Shown: positions 1 to 8,405 of the stretch, in pieces | Position numbering within the stretch: position 1 is the first letter of the stretch | Layout: the number at the start of each line of letters is the position of its first letter | Assembly (NCBI RefSeq): GCF_900086705.1 | Contig: NZ_LT575483.1 | Location: forward strand, 2,201,894-2,265,893 | DNA: 64,000 nt | Direction of reading: 5' to 3' | Source: Massilibacillus massiliensis | Lineage (GTDB): Bacteria > Bacillota > Negativicutes > FLKF01 | Position numbers and translations under genes: made by a program | Notes under the pieces: generated by a model | The model's database searches: none | What the model saw: only the letters and a program-made list of their open reading frames with translations | What the model was told of the DNA's origin: nothing

Positions 1-1
1 T

Positions 2-1324
2 GAAGCAATCAAGCGAATTCGCCTCAATCAAAAAATTATTAATATCAATCTTGAGAAAATTAAAAAAGAATTTGCCAAAGAGTATGCAGTCTGTTTAGAA
101 TTTGCTAAGAAGGTTGAAGAGAGTGAAGGGGTAAAAATTCCTGCGGATGAAGTTGGGTTTATTACTTTGTATCTCAAATCTGCGCTGAGTCAAGATACAT
201 TGAAGAAAAGAGTCGGATTGATCATGATTTCACATGGCTATATCGCGACTGAAACTGTAAAGGTCATTAAAGAACTTTTAGGTACGAATTTTCCAATCGC
301 AATTGATATGCCATTAAATGAAAAGCCGATTCATATTTATAATAAGGCGATTGAACTGGCAAAAGTCATCGATCAAGGAAGAGGCGTATTGTTTTTAGTA
401 GATATGGGCTCATTGAGTAATATTGGTGATATCGTATACAATCAGACCAATATAAAAGCAAAAACTTTAGATCGAGTCGATGTCGTGCTTGCACTTGAGG
501 CTACAAGACGCGTATCCTTGGGGGAGGATACTTTAGAAGAAATTTATTTTTATTTGAAAAAAGATAAGTTCGAATATCTGTATGTCAATGAAAAAGAAAG
601 CGACCAAAAACCGGATCTTGTTGTCACCATTTGTCTGACTGGGGAAGGGAATGCAAAACAAATCAGCCGTATGATTGAGAGTAAATATAAAGATTTACCT
701 TGCCATGCAATCAGTGCGATGGATGAGCTTTTGGTCACGAAAATTACAGAATTGCAAAAGGACTATCATGTGCTCGTGGTTGGAACGATTAATCCGAAAA
801 TTCCGGGAATATGCTTTATTGATTATGATGAAAATCTGTTGAAAAATATTGATATTCATCTATCTGCAAAAAAAGAATTGCAAAACGTGCAGCAACATCA
901 TCGAATGATTGATCAAGATTTAATGATCTTTGAACCGGAAATTTACTTTAAATCGGATTTGTTAGAATATATTTGTTCATTGTTAATTAACAAAGGGTAT
1001 GTAGAAAAAGAATATTTGCAATCTGTTTTAGACAGAGAAGCGCTTTTACCGACATTTACTGAAGGTAATACAGCTGTTCCACATGGAAATTCTATTGGTG
1101 TAAATCGGACGAGTTTTGTATTTGTCAAACTTAAAAATCCAATTGATTGGGGCGTTGGAAATGTTAATTTTGTCTTTATGCCAGTATTTAAATCAACCGA
1201 TAAAGAAAATGTAAAAGACATGCTTAAAATTTTGCGCGATCATGTGTTTATGACAAAGATAAAGGGGTGTGTAGATAAAGAGAGTTTCCAGACAATTATT
1301 TTGGACAAGCTTGCTGCAATGTAG
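2..1324 (+). CDS. LevR-type sigma-54-dependent PTS regulator, C-terminal part (5' end outside window)
   Basis: The frame is open from base 2, so the start and the expected DNA-binding and AAA+ parts lie upstream of the window. Seen in order: the end of a PRD-like helical region (to about base 185), a mannose-type EIIA-like domain (ISHG near base 227, VDMGSL near 400), a GatB-like EIIB segment (about bases 600-860), and from about base 920 a fructose/mannitol-type EIIA domain with the active-site motif VPHG near base 1078. The first two PTS modules match the same modules of the complete LevR-type protein at 15364-18195. There, however, the C-terminus is a second PRD, while here it is an EIIA-2 domain. 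It ends 227 bases before a galactitol-type PTS operon that has sigma-54 promoters, so it is very likely that operon's activator. The sigma-54 link is inferred because the AAA+ domain cannot be seen. Confidence 0.8.
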   Translation, partial: EAIKRIRLNQKIININLEKIKKEFAKEYAVCLEFAKKVEESEGVKIPADEVGFITLYLKSALSQDTLKKRVGLIMISHGYIATETVKVIKELLGTNFPIAIDMPLNEKPIHIYNKAIELAKVIDQGRGVLFLVDMGSLSNIGDIVYNQTNIKAKTLDRVDVVLALEATRRVSLGEDTLEEIYFYLKKDKFEYLYVNEKESDQKPDLVVTICLTGEGNAKQISRMIESKYKDLPCHAISAMDELLVTKITELQKDYHVLVVGTINPKIPGICFIDYDENLLKNIDIHLSAKKELQNVQQHHRMIDQDLMIFEPEIYFKSDLLEYICSLLINKGYVEKEYLQSVLDREALLPTFTEGNTAVPHGNSIGVNRTSFVFVKLKNPIDWGVGNVNFVFMPVFKSTDKENVKDMLKILRDHVFMTKIKGCVDKESFQTIILDKLAAM

Positions 1325-1367
1325 TATGTAGTTTTAAAAGCAGAAACCTAACCGTGGGGGCAATCTC

Positions 1368-1375
1368 ACATAATG
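1368..1375. promoter_or_regulatory. Possible activator half-site ACATAATG
   Basis: The 8-mer lies about 105 bases upstream of the -24 element at 1481. The same 8-mer occurs as an inverted pair (3941-3948 and 3963-3970) upstream of the second sigma-54 promoter of this gene group. This suggests a shared upstream activating sequence for the regulator encoded at the left edge. The motif is short and AT-rich, so chance is possible. Confidence 0.35.
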
Positions 1376-1480
1376 TTGAACAAGATTTCAAAAATGTACG
1401 TTTATGGCTTAAATGTATGAGATGAGATGGAACGCTTGAAAATTCAAGTCTTGATTCAGAAAAATGAAGAAAATTTTGTT

Positions 1481-1495
1481 TGGCACGGTTCTTGC
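1481..1495 (+). promoter_or_regulatory. Sigma-54 (-24/-12) promoter of the gatABC-like PTS operon
   Basis: TGGCAC (1481-1486), five bases, then TTGC (1492-1495) is an exact match to the sigma-54 consensus with correct GG-N10-GC spacing. It sits 56 bases before the EIIA start codon, and the preceding gene encodes a PTS-domain regulator of the family that works with sigma-54. Confidence 0.88.
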
Positions 1496-1550
1496 TTAAT
1501 AGTAAAGTGTAAAGATTTATTCCTTAAGAATTGAGAAAGGAGGATATGAA

Positions 1551-2000
1551 ATGGATTTAGATTTAATCGCATTAGATGTTGAGGCACTGAATAGTGAAAG
1601 CATCATTAAAGAACTAGGACAAAGAATGTTAGCAAAAAATTACGTGAAAGATTCTTATATTACAGCGGTACTCAATCGAGAAAGTAAACTACCGACCGGA
1701 CTAGATCTGGGAGCGTTTTGTGTAGCGATTCCGCATACGGATTCTGAACACGTGAATAAATCTAATTTTGCTGTAGGTATATTAAAAAATCCAGTAGCTT
1801 TTCATTCCATGAGTGATCCAACAAAGGAATTGGAGATTGGATTAGTTTTTTTACTGGCAGTAAAAGATGCAAAAGCGCAAGTTGGTTTATTGGGAAGCTT
1901 GATGAAGGTCTTTCAAAATGTGGAACTAATGAAGCAAATAAAAAGCGCAAAAAGCAAAGACGAAATTGGAGAATTATTAAATTTTATTAAAGTCGAATAA
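1551..2000 (+). CDS. PTS EIIA component, galactitol/fructose type
   Basis: A 149-residue stand-alone EIIA of the fructose/mannitol superfamily (PTS_EIIA_2). It takes phosphate from HPr-His and passes it to the EIIB encoded next. The active-site histidine is in AIPHTD (about residue 62), the form found in GatA-like proteins. Length fits the family (about 150). A strong ribosome site (GAAAGGAGG) precedes the ATG. It is first in an operon with EIIB 16 bases downstream, led by a sigma-54 promoter at 1481. The sugar cannot be read from EIIA; downstream enzymes point to a pentitol. Confidence 0.9.
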   Translation: MDLDLIALDVEALNSESIIKELGQRMLAKNYVKDSYITAVLNRESKLPTGLDLGAFCVAIPHTDSEHVNKSNFAVGILKNPVAFHSMSDPTKELEIGLVFLLAVKDAKAQVGLLGSLMKVFQNVELMKQIKSAKSKDEIGELLNFIKVE

Positions 2001-2016
2001 AAGAGGGGGCGTTATC

Positions 2017-2319
2017 ATGATTCAGGTTAATGTTTTATCGGTATGTGGTTCTGGAACTGTAACATCATCTATGGTAGCAGGCAAATTAAAAGAAACTTTA
2101 GAGAAACAAGGAATCAAAGTTTCCACGACGGAAGCAAGACCAACAGAAGCGTTAAATTTAGCACAATCCGGACGTTTTGACTTTATCACGTATACGAGTC
2201 CACTACAGTCAGGTGATTATGGAATTCCAACGATTAATGCTTTTGCTTGCTTAACTGGCATGGGAGAAGATGAATTCTTTGAGGAAGTGCTTAAAGTGGT
2301 TCGTGAACTGAAAAAGTAA
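2017..2319 (+). CDS. PTS EIIB component, galactitol family
   Basis: A 100-residue cytoplasmic EIIB. The phospho-acceptor cysteine is in the N-terminal P-loop-like VCGSGTVTSS (about residues 9-18), as in GatB. It transfers phosphate from the EIIA at 1551 to the sugar carried by the EIIC at 2370. A GAGGGGG ribosome site lies just before the ATG. Size and motif agree with the galactitol/pentitol EIIB group. Confidence 0.9.
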   Translation: MIQVNVLSVCGSGTVTSSMVAGKLKETLEKQGIKVSTTEARPTEALNLAQSGRFDFITYTSPLQSGDYGIPTINAFACLTGMGEDEFFEEVLKVVRELKK

Positions 2320-2369
2320 ATATTGATTGATAAATTCAAGATTTATCAGAACTTAAGGAGGTTGTACCC

Positions 2370-3785
2370 ATGTTGGAATTTATGAAGTCTATTATTGATT
2401 CATTTGGTTCGGCGATTATTGTGCCATTTATTATCTTTATTATCGCTAAAGTATTTAAAGTTACCACAAAAAAATCTTTTCTTTCGGCAATCTATGCTGG
2501 GGTAGCACTGCAGGGCTTTGTATTGATTCTAAATTCGTTTACTCCTATTATTACACCGGTTATTAATCAAATGGTGCAAAGTACAGGAGTACAGTTACCA
2601 GTATTTGATGTTGGCTGGCAGGCGACATCTTTAGTAGCTTTTTCTACAAGTGCTGGGATGATTTATCTAGGATTAGGTATTGCTTTACAGACGATCTTAT
2701 TTTTAGTTAAGTGGACAGATGTTTTTCAGCCATCAGATTTATGGAACAATTACTCCTATATGGTTTGGGGTGCTATGGTAATTGGGGTGACAGGAAGTTT
2801 CGCATTAGGGATTGCCTGCATGGTTTTACTCAATTTATATAGTTTGCTAATTTCAGAATTGGTAGCAAAAAGATGGTCTACCTATTATAAGTATCCAAAC
2901 TGTACAATTATTGCAATGCATAATGTTGAACCATCCATTTTTGCAGTGATTGCTGATCCAATTTATAATGCATTAGGATTAAATAAAATTAAATTAAATC
3001 CAGCTGAATTAGAGAAAAAATTTGGCTTTCTTGGTGAACCGATGACATTGGGGCTTTTCCTTGGGATGTTTATTGGTATTTTAGGTAATGTAAATAGAAT
3101 TGATACATTGGCTGCTTGGGGCGAAATCATGAAGGTAGGTATATCTACCAGTGCTGTTATGGCTATTTTCCCTAAAGTTGCAAGTATGTTTGCGCAAGCA
3201 TTTGCACCAATTACTGAAGCTGCAAGAAAAATGATGCAAAAAGCAGGGAACAGAGAATGGTATATTGCGGTAAACGATGCAGTGGGATATGGTGAACCAG
3301 CGACATTGATGTCAGGTTTAATTTTGATTCCAATTATGCTCGTTGTAGCGATTCTATTGCCGGGTAACCAAGTTTTACCGGTTGTTGACTTGTTGGCGAT
3401 TCCTTATATGGTGCAAGGACTTGTTGCGGTTCATAATGGGAATATTGCGAAAATTCTTTTTTCCGGAACAATTTGGTTTGCACTAGGCTTGTATATTTGT
3501 ACGTTAACTGCTCCTTTATTTACTGATATGGCATTGGCAATTGGTGTTGCGATTCCAGCCGGTGCAATGTTAATTACAAGCTTTAATATCTTAGGAAAAC
3601 CTTTGATGGGATTAGTATTCTTTGCGTTTTTAACAGCAAGCCCAGTTCTTATTGGAATTACAGTAGTTGTTTATGCTGTGCTATGGGTTTTATACAAAAA
3701 GAACAAATCCAAGGTTTCCGATTATTTGGATCAACAAGCATTAAAGAATGTTGCGGATGAACCACAAAATCAAGTGAGTGCTTAA
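2370..3785 (+). CDS. PTS EIIC component, galactitol family (probable pentitol permease)
   Basis: A 471-residue polytopic membrane protein with about ten hydrophobic segments, similar in length and style to GatC/SgcC. It translocates and phosphorylates the sugar alcohol with the EIIA and EIIB encoded just upstream. The start is fixed by AAGGAGG eight bases before the ATG. A strong terminator follows at 3815-3878, yet the catabolic genes resume after a second sigma-54 promoter. Galactitol itself is unlikely because the downstream enzymes are for pentulose phosphates and no tagatose-bisphosphate aldolase is present. Confidence 0.88.
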   Translation: MLEFMKSIIDSFGSAIIVPFIIFIIAKVFKVTTKKSFLSAIYAGVALQGFVLILNSFTPIITPVINQMVQSTGVQLPVFDVGWQATSLVAFSTSAGMIYLGLGIALQTILFLVKWTDVFQPSDLWNNYSYMVWGAMVIGVTGSFALGIACMVLLNLYSLLISELVAKRWSTYYKYPNCTIIAMHNVEPSIFAVIADPIYNALGLNKIKLNPAELEKKFGFLGEPMTLGLFLGMFIGILGNVNRIDTLAAWGEIMKVGISTSAVMAIFPKVASMFAQAFAPITEAARKMMQKAGNREWYIAVNDAVGYGEPATLMSGLILIPIMLVVAILLPGNQVLPVVDLLAIPYMVQGLVAVHNGNIAKILFSGTIWFALGLYICTLTAPLFTDMALAIGVAIPAGAMLITSFNILGKPLMGLVFFAFLTASPVLIGITVVVYAVLWVLYKKNKSKVSDYLDQQALKNVADEPQNQVSA

Positions 3786-3814
3786 ATCGCATTAAATATT
3801 CAATTGATTTGAGG

Positions 3815-3878
3815 AAATACCGATTTACAAAGTGCTGTAAAATCATTTACAGGCTTTAACGTAAATCGGTATTTTTTA
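3815..3878 (+). terminator. Rho-independent terminator after the EIIC gene
   Basis: A 14-bp stem (3815-3828 with 3861-3874) containing a second small hairpin (CTGTAAA/TTTACAG), followed by a T-run. It separates the transporter genes from the dehydrogenase operon, which has its own promoter. Confidence 0.8.
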
Positions 3879-3940
3879 TTTTATGTAAGATCGCTTCTAA
3901 TAAAATTTCTAAAAAGCAGTACATGATGTTGTAACTATAA

Positions 3941-3970
3941 ACATAATGCGAAAGCATACTTTCATTATGT
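3941..3970. promoter_or_regulatory. Inverted repeat ACATAATG-N14-CATTATGT, candidate upstream activating sequence
   Basis: Perfect 8-bp arms (3941-3948 and 3963-3970) lie about 85-115 bases before the -24/-12 promoter at 4055, a usual place for a sigma-54 activator site. One arm also occurs at 1368 before the other promoter of this gene group. The binding protein is inferred to be the regulator at the left edge. Confidence 0.5.
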
Positions 3971-4054
3971 AATAGAGTTGTATTAAATGTATTGTGATTT
4001 GCAAGAGCAGATGAATCGTCAAGGTATGGCAGGTTTTTTTATTTTATTTTTGTT

Positions 4055-4069
4055 TGGCATGAGATTTGC
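4055..4069 (+). promoter_or_regulatory. Sigma-54 promoter of the dehydrogenase-epimerase-transketolase operon
   Basis: TGGCAT (4055-4060), five bases, then TTGC (4066-4069), correctly spaced, 52 bases before the start codon at 4121. With the promoter at 1481 it gives transporter and enzyme genes separate but co-ordinated sigma-54 control. Confidence 0.85.
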
Positions 4070-4120
4070 TATATTAATTTGCTATAAGAGTTTTATCGCT
4101 TATTTATGGAAGGAGAAATT

Positions 4121-5185
4121 ATGATGTCAAACAAAATGAAAGCTTCAGTATTACATGGAATTGCTGATGTTAAATGTGAAATGGTAGATATACCGGAAAT
4201 TGCTGTCGATGAGGCATTGATTAAGGTTAAATATGCAGGAATTTGCGGATCTGATTTACCGCGTTCTATGGTGAGTGGTCTAAGTGGGAATGCAGCATAT
4301 CCTTTAATCTTAGGTCATGAATTTTCAGGACAAATTGTAAAAACTGGTGAAGAAGTTACCGCTTTCCAAGTTGGTGACAAAGTAGCGGTTGCACCACTTG
4401 TTCCATGCGGACATTGTGAATATTGTAAATCCGGGGATTTTGGCTTATGTGGGGATTATGAAATTATTGGAACTAGAGTAAATGGAGCATTTGCTGAGTT
4501 TGTTAAAGTAAAATCTGAGCATCTGCTTAAATTACCTGAAGGACTTGATTATGAGACTGCAGCGGGTATTGAACCAGCGACAATTGCTTATCACGGGGTT
4601 GCTAAGGCTGAAATTAAAGTCGGTGATCAAGTCGTTGTCTTAGGATGCGGTCCGATTGGACAATTTGCCGTGCAATGGGCAAAAATCTTTGGTGCAGCAA
4701 AAGTAATCGCTGTGGATATTTTTAATGACAAGTTGGAACTTGCGAAAAAATTGGGTGCAACAGATAGTGTAAATGCAAAAGAAGTAGATGCTGTAGCTGC
4801 AATCAAAGAGATGACGCATGGTGGTGCTGATGTCGTGATTGAAACTGCTGGCAGTAGATTTACGCAAGAGCAGTCTTTGACGATTGCTAGGAAAAAGGGC
4901 ACGATTGTTTTTGTTGGAATTTCTCATACAGAATTACCTTTAAGTGCGAATGCTGCAGAAAGTATTTTGCGTGGAGAATTGACGATTAAGGGATCTTGGA
5001 ATTCTTATACGCAGCCTTATCCAGGCAGAGCTTGGACGGCGACTTTAGACTTTATGCATAAAGGTGAGATTGCTTTTAAACCGATGATTTCGCATATCAT
5101 TTCCCTTGAAGAATTGGGTGATTATTTGAAGAAGATGGCGAAACGTGAAATTGAATTTAATAAAGTTTTAGTAAAGATTGACTAA
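4121..5185 (+). CDS. Zinc-dependent sugar-alcohol-phosphate dehydrogenase (GatD-like)
   Basis: A 354-residue medium-chain dehydrogenase. Catalytic-zinc ligands are visible in GICGSDLP and GHEFSG, the structural-zinc cysteines in a PCGHCEYC...C loop, and the NAD site in LGCGPIG. The sequence resembles E. coli galactitol-1-phosphate 5-dehydrogenase over its length, including the GSWNSY region. The start is taken at 4121 because GGAAGGAG lies five bases upstream; an in-frame ATG at 4106 precedes that ribosome site. The next gene encodes an L-ribulose-5-phosphate 4-epimerase, so the likely reaction is oxidation of a pentitol phosphate (L-arabitol or ribitol phosphate) to L-ribulose 5-phosphate. 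That substrate is inferred. Confidence 0.85.
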   Translation: MMSNKMKASVLHGIADVKCEMVDIPEIAVDEALIKVKYAGICGSDLPRSMVSGLSGNAAYPLILGHEFSGQIVKTGEEVTAFQVGDKVAVAPLVPCGHCEYCKSGDFGLCGDYEIIGTRVNGAFAEFVKVKSEHLLKLPEGLDYETAAGIEPATIAYHGVAKAEIKVGDQVVVLGCGPIGQFAVQWAKIFGAAKVIAVDIFNDKLELAKKLGATDSVNAKEVDAVAAIKEMTHGGADVVIETAGSRFTQEQSLTIARKKGTIVFVGISHTELPLSANAAESILRGELTIKGSWNSYTQPYPGRAWTATLDFMHKGEIAFKPMISHIISLEELGDYLKKMAKREIEFNKVLVKID

Positions 5186-5256
5186 GAAAAAAGATAGGTT
5201 ATTTGTCTGCAGTCCGTTTGATTGATTTAAAAATTTATTGGAGAGAGGTAAGTTAT

Positions 5257-5943
5257 ATGTTAGAAACGTTAAAAAAAGAAGTCTTGGCAGCAAATTTAGA
5301 ATTGCCAGCTAGAGGATTGATTACGTATACATGGGGCAATGTAAGCGGAATTGATCGGGAAAAAGGGTTGGTTGTCATCAAACCAAGTGGCGTTGAATAC
5401 AATGCTATGACCATTGACGATCTAGTTGTCGTTGATTTAGAAGGAAATCGTGTGGAAGGGAAACTCAATCCTTCTTCAGATACGGCTACACATCTGGCGT
5501 TATATAGAGAATTTGAAGAAGTGGGAGGGATCGTGCATACACATTCCAGCTGGGCTACGATTTGGGCACAGATCGGAAAATCTATTCCTGCTTGTGGTAC
5601 AACACACGCAGATTATTTTTATGGCGAAATCCCTTGTACAAGAAAATTGAATAAAGAAGAAATTCAACACAATTATGAACTGGAAACAGGCAATGTAATC
5701 ATTGAAACTTTCATGGGAAGAAATCCAATTCATTGTCCAGGCGTAGTTGTCAATGATCATGGACCATTTGCTTGGGGCAAAAGTGCAAACGAAGCAGTGC
5801 ATAATGCGGTCGTTTTGGAAGAAGTATCGCGTATGGCTTATTATACAGAATTAATGTCACCGAATAATGTAATGGATAAAATTTTAATGAATAAACATTT
5901 TTCAAGAAAACATGGGAAAAATGCATATTACGGACAAAAATAG
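5257..5943 (+). CDS. araD: L-ribulose-5-phosphate 4-epimerase
   Basis: A 228-residue class II aldolase-fold enzyme that interconverts L-ribulose 5-phosphate and D-xylulose 5-phosphate. It follows E. coli AraD closely: TWGNVS near the start, KPSGV, SSDTATH, the zinc histidines in HTHSSW, HADYFYG with [14 protein letters not shown], and the C-terminal [10 protein letters not shown]. UlaF and SgbE catalyse the same reaction and cannot be excluded as the nearest relatives. The start at 5257 follows GGAGAGAGG. It lies between the dehydrogenase and transketolase genes, as expected if its product D-xylulose 5-phosphate enters the pentose phosphate pathway. Confidence 0.92.
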   Translation: MLETLKKEVLAANLELPARGLITYTWGNVSGIDREKGLVVIKPSGVEYNAMTIDDLVVVDLEGNRVEGKLNPSSDTATHLALYREFEEVGGIVHTHSSWATIWAQIGKSIPACGTTHADYFYGEIPCTRKLNKEEIQHNYELETGNVIIETFMGRNPIHCPGVVVNDHGPFAWGKSANEAVHNAVVLEEVSRMAYYTELMSPNNVMDKILMNKHFSRKHGKNAYYGQK

Positions 5944-6039
5944 ACGCTTAAAACGCTTTATCTAAGCATATGAGGAAGCATAACAAATAGAATAATGAAA
6001 TAATGTGTAGAAAAAGATTTAGATAGATGAGGGGAAACT

Positions 6040-6864
6040 ATGGAAACTGATGCATTGAAAAAATTAGCACAATCCATTCGGATCAATGTGATTGATATGC
6101 TAGCTGCCGCTGGTTCTGGACATCCGGGCGGGTCATTGTCGATGATCGATATTTTGACTGTCTTATATTTTGAGAAAATGGCGATACGCCCAGATGCACC
6201 TAAATGGGAAGACCGCGATCGTTTTGTATTGTCCAAAGGACATGCAGCACCTGGCCTGTATAGTGTGTTAGCGGAACGGGGTTATTTCTCTAAAGCAGAA
6301 CTCATGAATTTGAGAAAAACAAATGCAATGTTACAAGGGCATCCGGATATGAAACGGACACCGGGAATCGATATGTCAACGGGGTCTTTAGGTCAAGGAC
6401 TATCTGTAGCGAATGGTATGGCATTATCGGCTAAATTAGATAAAAAGGCATATCAAGTATATGTAATTGCTGGTGACGGAGAGTTACAAGAAGGTCAAAT
6501 ATGGGAAGCAGCAATGAGCAGCGCACATTATCATTTGGATAACATTACGTTATTTGTCGATCATAATGGCTTGCAAATTGATGGTACAAATGAAGAAGTA
6601 ATGAATGTGGAGTCCATAGGGGATAAGTTTAAAGCCTTTGGCTGGCATGTAATCGAAATTGACGGACATGATTTTGCGCAAATAAGAGCGGCGATTGATT
6701 TAGCCAAGAATTTGACATGTAAACCAACCGCAATTATTGCTAAAACCATAAAAGGAAAAGGTGTTCCTTTTATGGAAAATCAGGTGAGCTGGCATGGCTC
6801 TGCACCGAACCAACAGCAGAAAGAAGAAGCGATTGCCGCGTTGAAAGGGAGTGTTACAAAATGA
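6040..6864 (+). CDS. Transketolase, N-terminal (thiamine diphosphate-binding) subunit
   Basis: A 274-residue protein equal to the N-terminal third of transketolase, with GHPGGSLS, SKGHAAPGLY, the thiamine diphosphate motif GDGELQEGQ and HNGLQIDG. The split form, encoded with a separate C-terminal subunit, is common in Firmicutes. It overlaps the next gene by four bases (ATGA), so the two are translationally coupled. In this operon it would consume D-xylulose 5-phosphate made by the epimerase. GAGGGGAAA precedes the ATG. Confidence 0.93.
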   Translation: METDALKKLAQSIRINVIDMLAAAGSGHPGGSLSMIDILTVLYFEKMAIRPDAPKWEDRDRFVLSKGHAAPGLYSVLAERGYFSKAELMNLRKTNAMLQGHPDMKRTPGIDMSTGSLGQGLSVANGMALSAKLDKKAYQVYVIAGDGELQEGQIWEAAMSSAHYHLDNITLFVDHNGLQIDGTNEEVMNVESIGDKFKAFGWHVIEIDGHDFAQIRAAIDLAKNLTCKPTAIIAKTIKGKGVPFMENQVSWHGSAPNQQQKEEAIAALKGSVTK

Positions 6865-7781
6865 GTAAAGCGACAAGAGATGCATATGGTGAAACTTTAG
6901 CTGAACTTAGTAAAAACCCTCAGGTGGTAGTGCTCGATGCTGATTTGGCAAAGGCCACAAAAACGATTGCATTTAAAAAAGTATGTCCGGAAAGATTTTT
7001 TGATATGGGAATTTCAGAGCAGGACATGCTGGGAACAGCGGCTGGATTTGCAACTTGCGGCAAAATACCTTTTGCTAGTACTTTTGCGATTTTCGCAGCA
7101 GGCAGAGCCTTTGAACAAGTTCGTAATTCAATTGCTTATCCGAATTTAAACGTAAAAATTGCTGCAACACATGCGGGGCTCACAGTTGGTGAAGATGGCG
7201 GAAGTCATCAGGCGATTGAAGATATTTCTTTAATGAGAAGCATTCCGAATATGGTTGTTTTAAATCCAGCCGATGAAGTTGAGGCAAAACAAGCAATTTT
7301 AGCAGCAGTTGCACATTATGGTCCTATGTATATCCGCTTAGGCAGAGCGGCAACTCCGAAAATTTATGATGAAAATTATAAATTTGAGATCGGAAAAGGA
7401 GATGTACTGCGTGAGGGCAGTGACGTAGCCATTATAGCAACTGGAATTATGGTAGCAAAAGCTTTAGAAGCCGCAGAGCGGTTACAAGAAGAAAATATAG
7501 CGGCAACCGTTATTAATATGCATACCATTAAACCAATAGACAGAGAATTAATTGTAAAAACTGCAAAATTGACAGGGAAGATTGTAACAGCTGAGGAACA
7601 TAGTGTGATCGGTGGCTTAGGTTCTGCGGTATGTGAAGTGTTGTCACAAGAATATCCAACCAAAGTGGCAATGGTCGGAATCAAGGATCAATTCGGAACT
7701 TCAGGGAAACCGGATGAGTTGTTGAAACAGTACGGCTTAACAACAAATGATATCATTGATGCAGTAAAAACGATAAAATAA
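6861..7781 (+). CDS. Transketolase, C-terminal subunit
   Basis: A 306-residue partner of the preceding subunit, carrying the transketolase pyrimidine-binding domain (MGISEQDMLGTAAGFA, THAGLTVGEDGGSHQ) and the C-terminal domain (AEEHSVIGGLGSAV). It is the last gene of the putative pentitol operon and is followed by a terminator at 7902-7946. A dedicated split transketolase inside a PTS operon points to a five-carbon substrate. Confidence 0.93.
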   Translation: MSKATRDAYGETLAELSKNPQVVVLDADLAKATKTIAFKKVCPERFFDMGISEQDMLGTAAGFATCGKIPFASTFAIFAAGRAFEQVRNSIAYPNLNVKIAATHAGLTVGEDGGSHQAIEDISLMRSIPNMVVLNPADEVEAKQAILAAVAHYGPMYIRLGRAATPKIYDENYKFEIGKGDVLREGSDVAIIATGIMVAKALEAAERLQEENIAATVINMHTIKPIDRELIVKTAKLTGKIVTAEEHSVIGGLGSAVCEVLSQEYPTKVAMVGIKDQFGTSGKPDELLKQYGLTTNDIIDAVKTIK

Positions 7782-7901
7782 AGGAACGTTACTTCAGATC
7801 GTGTTTTAACGTCACCTGAATTAAGGTTGAAATTATTCGCAATTTAACCATTCTTTGCGCTTTGTGTACAAAAGCAAGCGCGTTAGAGGCCAGATAAAAT
7901 C

Positions 7902-7946
7902 AAAATAGGACAAATAGGCTGACATAGTCTATTTGTCCTATTTTTT
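7902..7946 (+). terminator. Rho-independent terminator of the pentitol operon
   Basis: A perfect 16-bp stem (7902-7917 with 7929-7944) around an 11-base loop, ending in a T-run. Confidence 0.9.
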
Positions 7947-8109
7947 ATGGGAGCTAAATAGGATTTTGATTTTTAAATCATTTGAATCTCGTAGAACCAG
8001 ATATTTGGCGAATCATCGGGTGGTTAATAAAATATATGATTTGTGACGATGGTCTAATATGACAGAATATTTAAATGATAAAAATAAATATACATTTATA
8101 TTGTAGTAT

Positions 8110-8130
8110 GGTATTATTGATAATAATACC
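8110..8130. promoter_or_regulatory. Perfect inverted repeat upstream of the c-di-GMP riboswitch
   Basis: GGTATTATT and AATAATACC, nine bases each, are separated by GAT. The element lies about 65 bases before the riboswitch aptamer, where the promoter of the chemoreceptor gene is expected, so it may be an operator. It has no T-run. The remainder of 7947-8190 shows nothing else that I can name. Confidence 0.35.
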
Positions 8131-8193
8131 AAAGTAATAGACGTTCTTAGCAACTTACATAATGGAATAAGGATACAAAAAAATATAGGATAG

Positions 8194-8266
8194 TTGGCAA
8201 ATTTATCGAAAGGTAAAGACGCAAAGCTATGGGTCTAAAGATGATTAAGTCAATGACTGCCAAGCC
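8194..8266 (+). promoter_or_regulatory. Cyclic di-GMP-I (GEMM-I) riboswitch aptamer
   Basis: The GEMM-I landmarks are all present in order: TTGGCAAA, a GAAA tetraloop-like turn, the highly conserved GACGCAAAGC, GGGTC, and AATGACTGCCA. TTGGCA (8194-8199) and TGCCAA (8258-8263) form P1. The aptamer lies in the leader of a chemoreceptor gene, one of the classic targets of this class. Confidence 0.93.
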
Positions 8267-8308
8267 GCATTTATGTATATGCTTTGTAGTTTGTTGACTT
8301 ATTTTTTA
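8247..8308 (+). terminator. Riboswitch-controlled terminator (expression platform)
   Basis: AAGTCAA (8247-8253) pairs with TTGACTT (8294-8300). Inside that, ACTGCCAAGC (8256-8265) pairs with GCTTTGTAGT (8281-8290) apart from one mismatch, and T residues follow. This stem uses the same bases as the 3' arm of aptamer P1. Ligand binding should therefore prevent termination, so the arrangement reads as a genetic ON switch. Confidence 0.8.
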
Positions 8309-8405
8309 TAAACAAATATAGATGAAGAGGTGAAGATCAAACGCATCGCTGTAATGTTAATAATTACATTTGTAGTTACAAGAGCTTAGAAGGGAGTATT
8401 GGAAG

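Noticed and set aside
2370-5185. Galactitol-specific pathway (gat)
   Set aside because: Transporter and dehydrogenase resemble Gat proteins, but there is no tagatose-6-phosphate kinase or aldolase, and AraD plus transketolase point to a pentitol.
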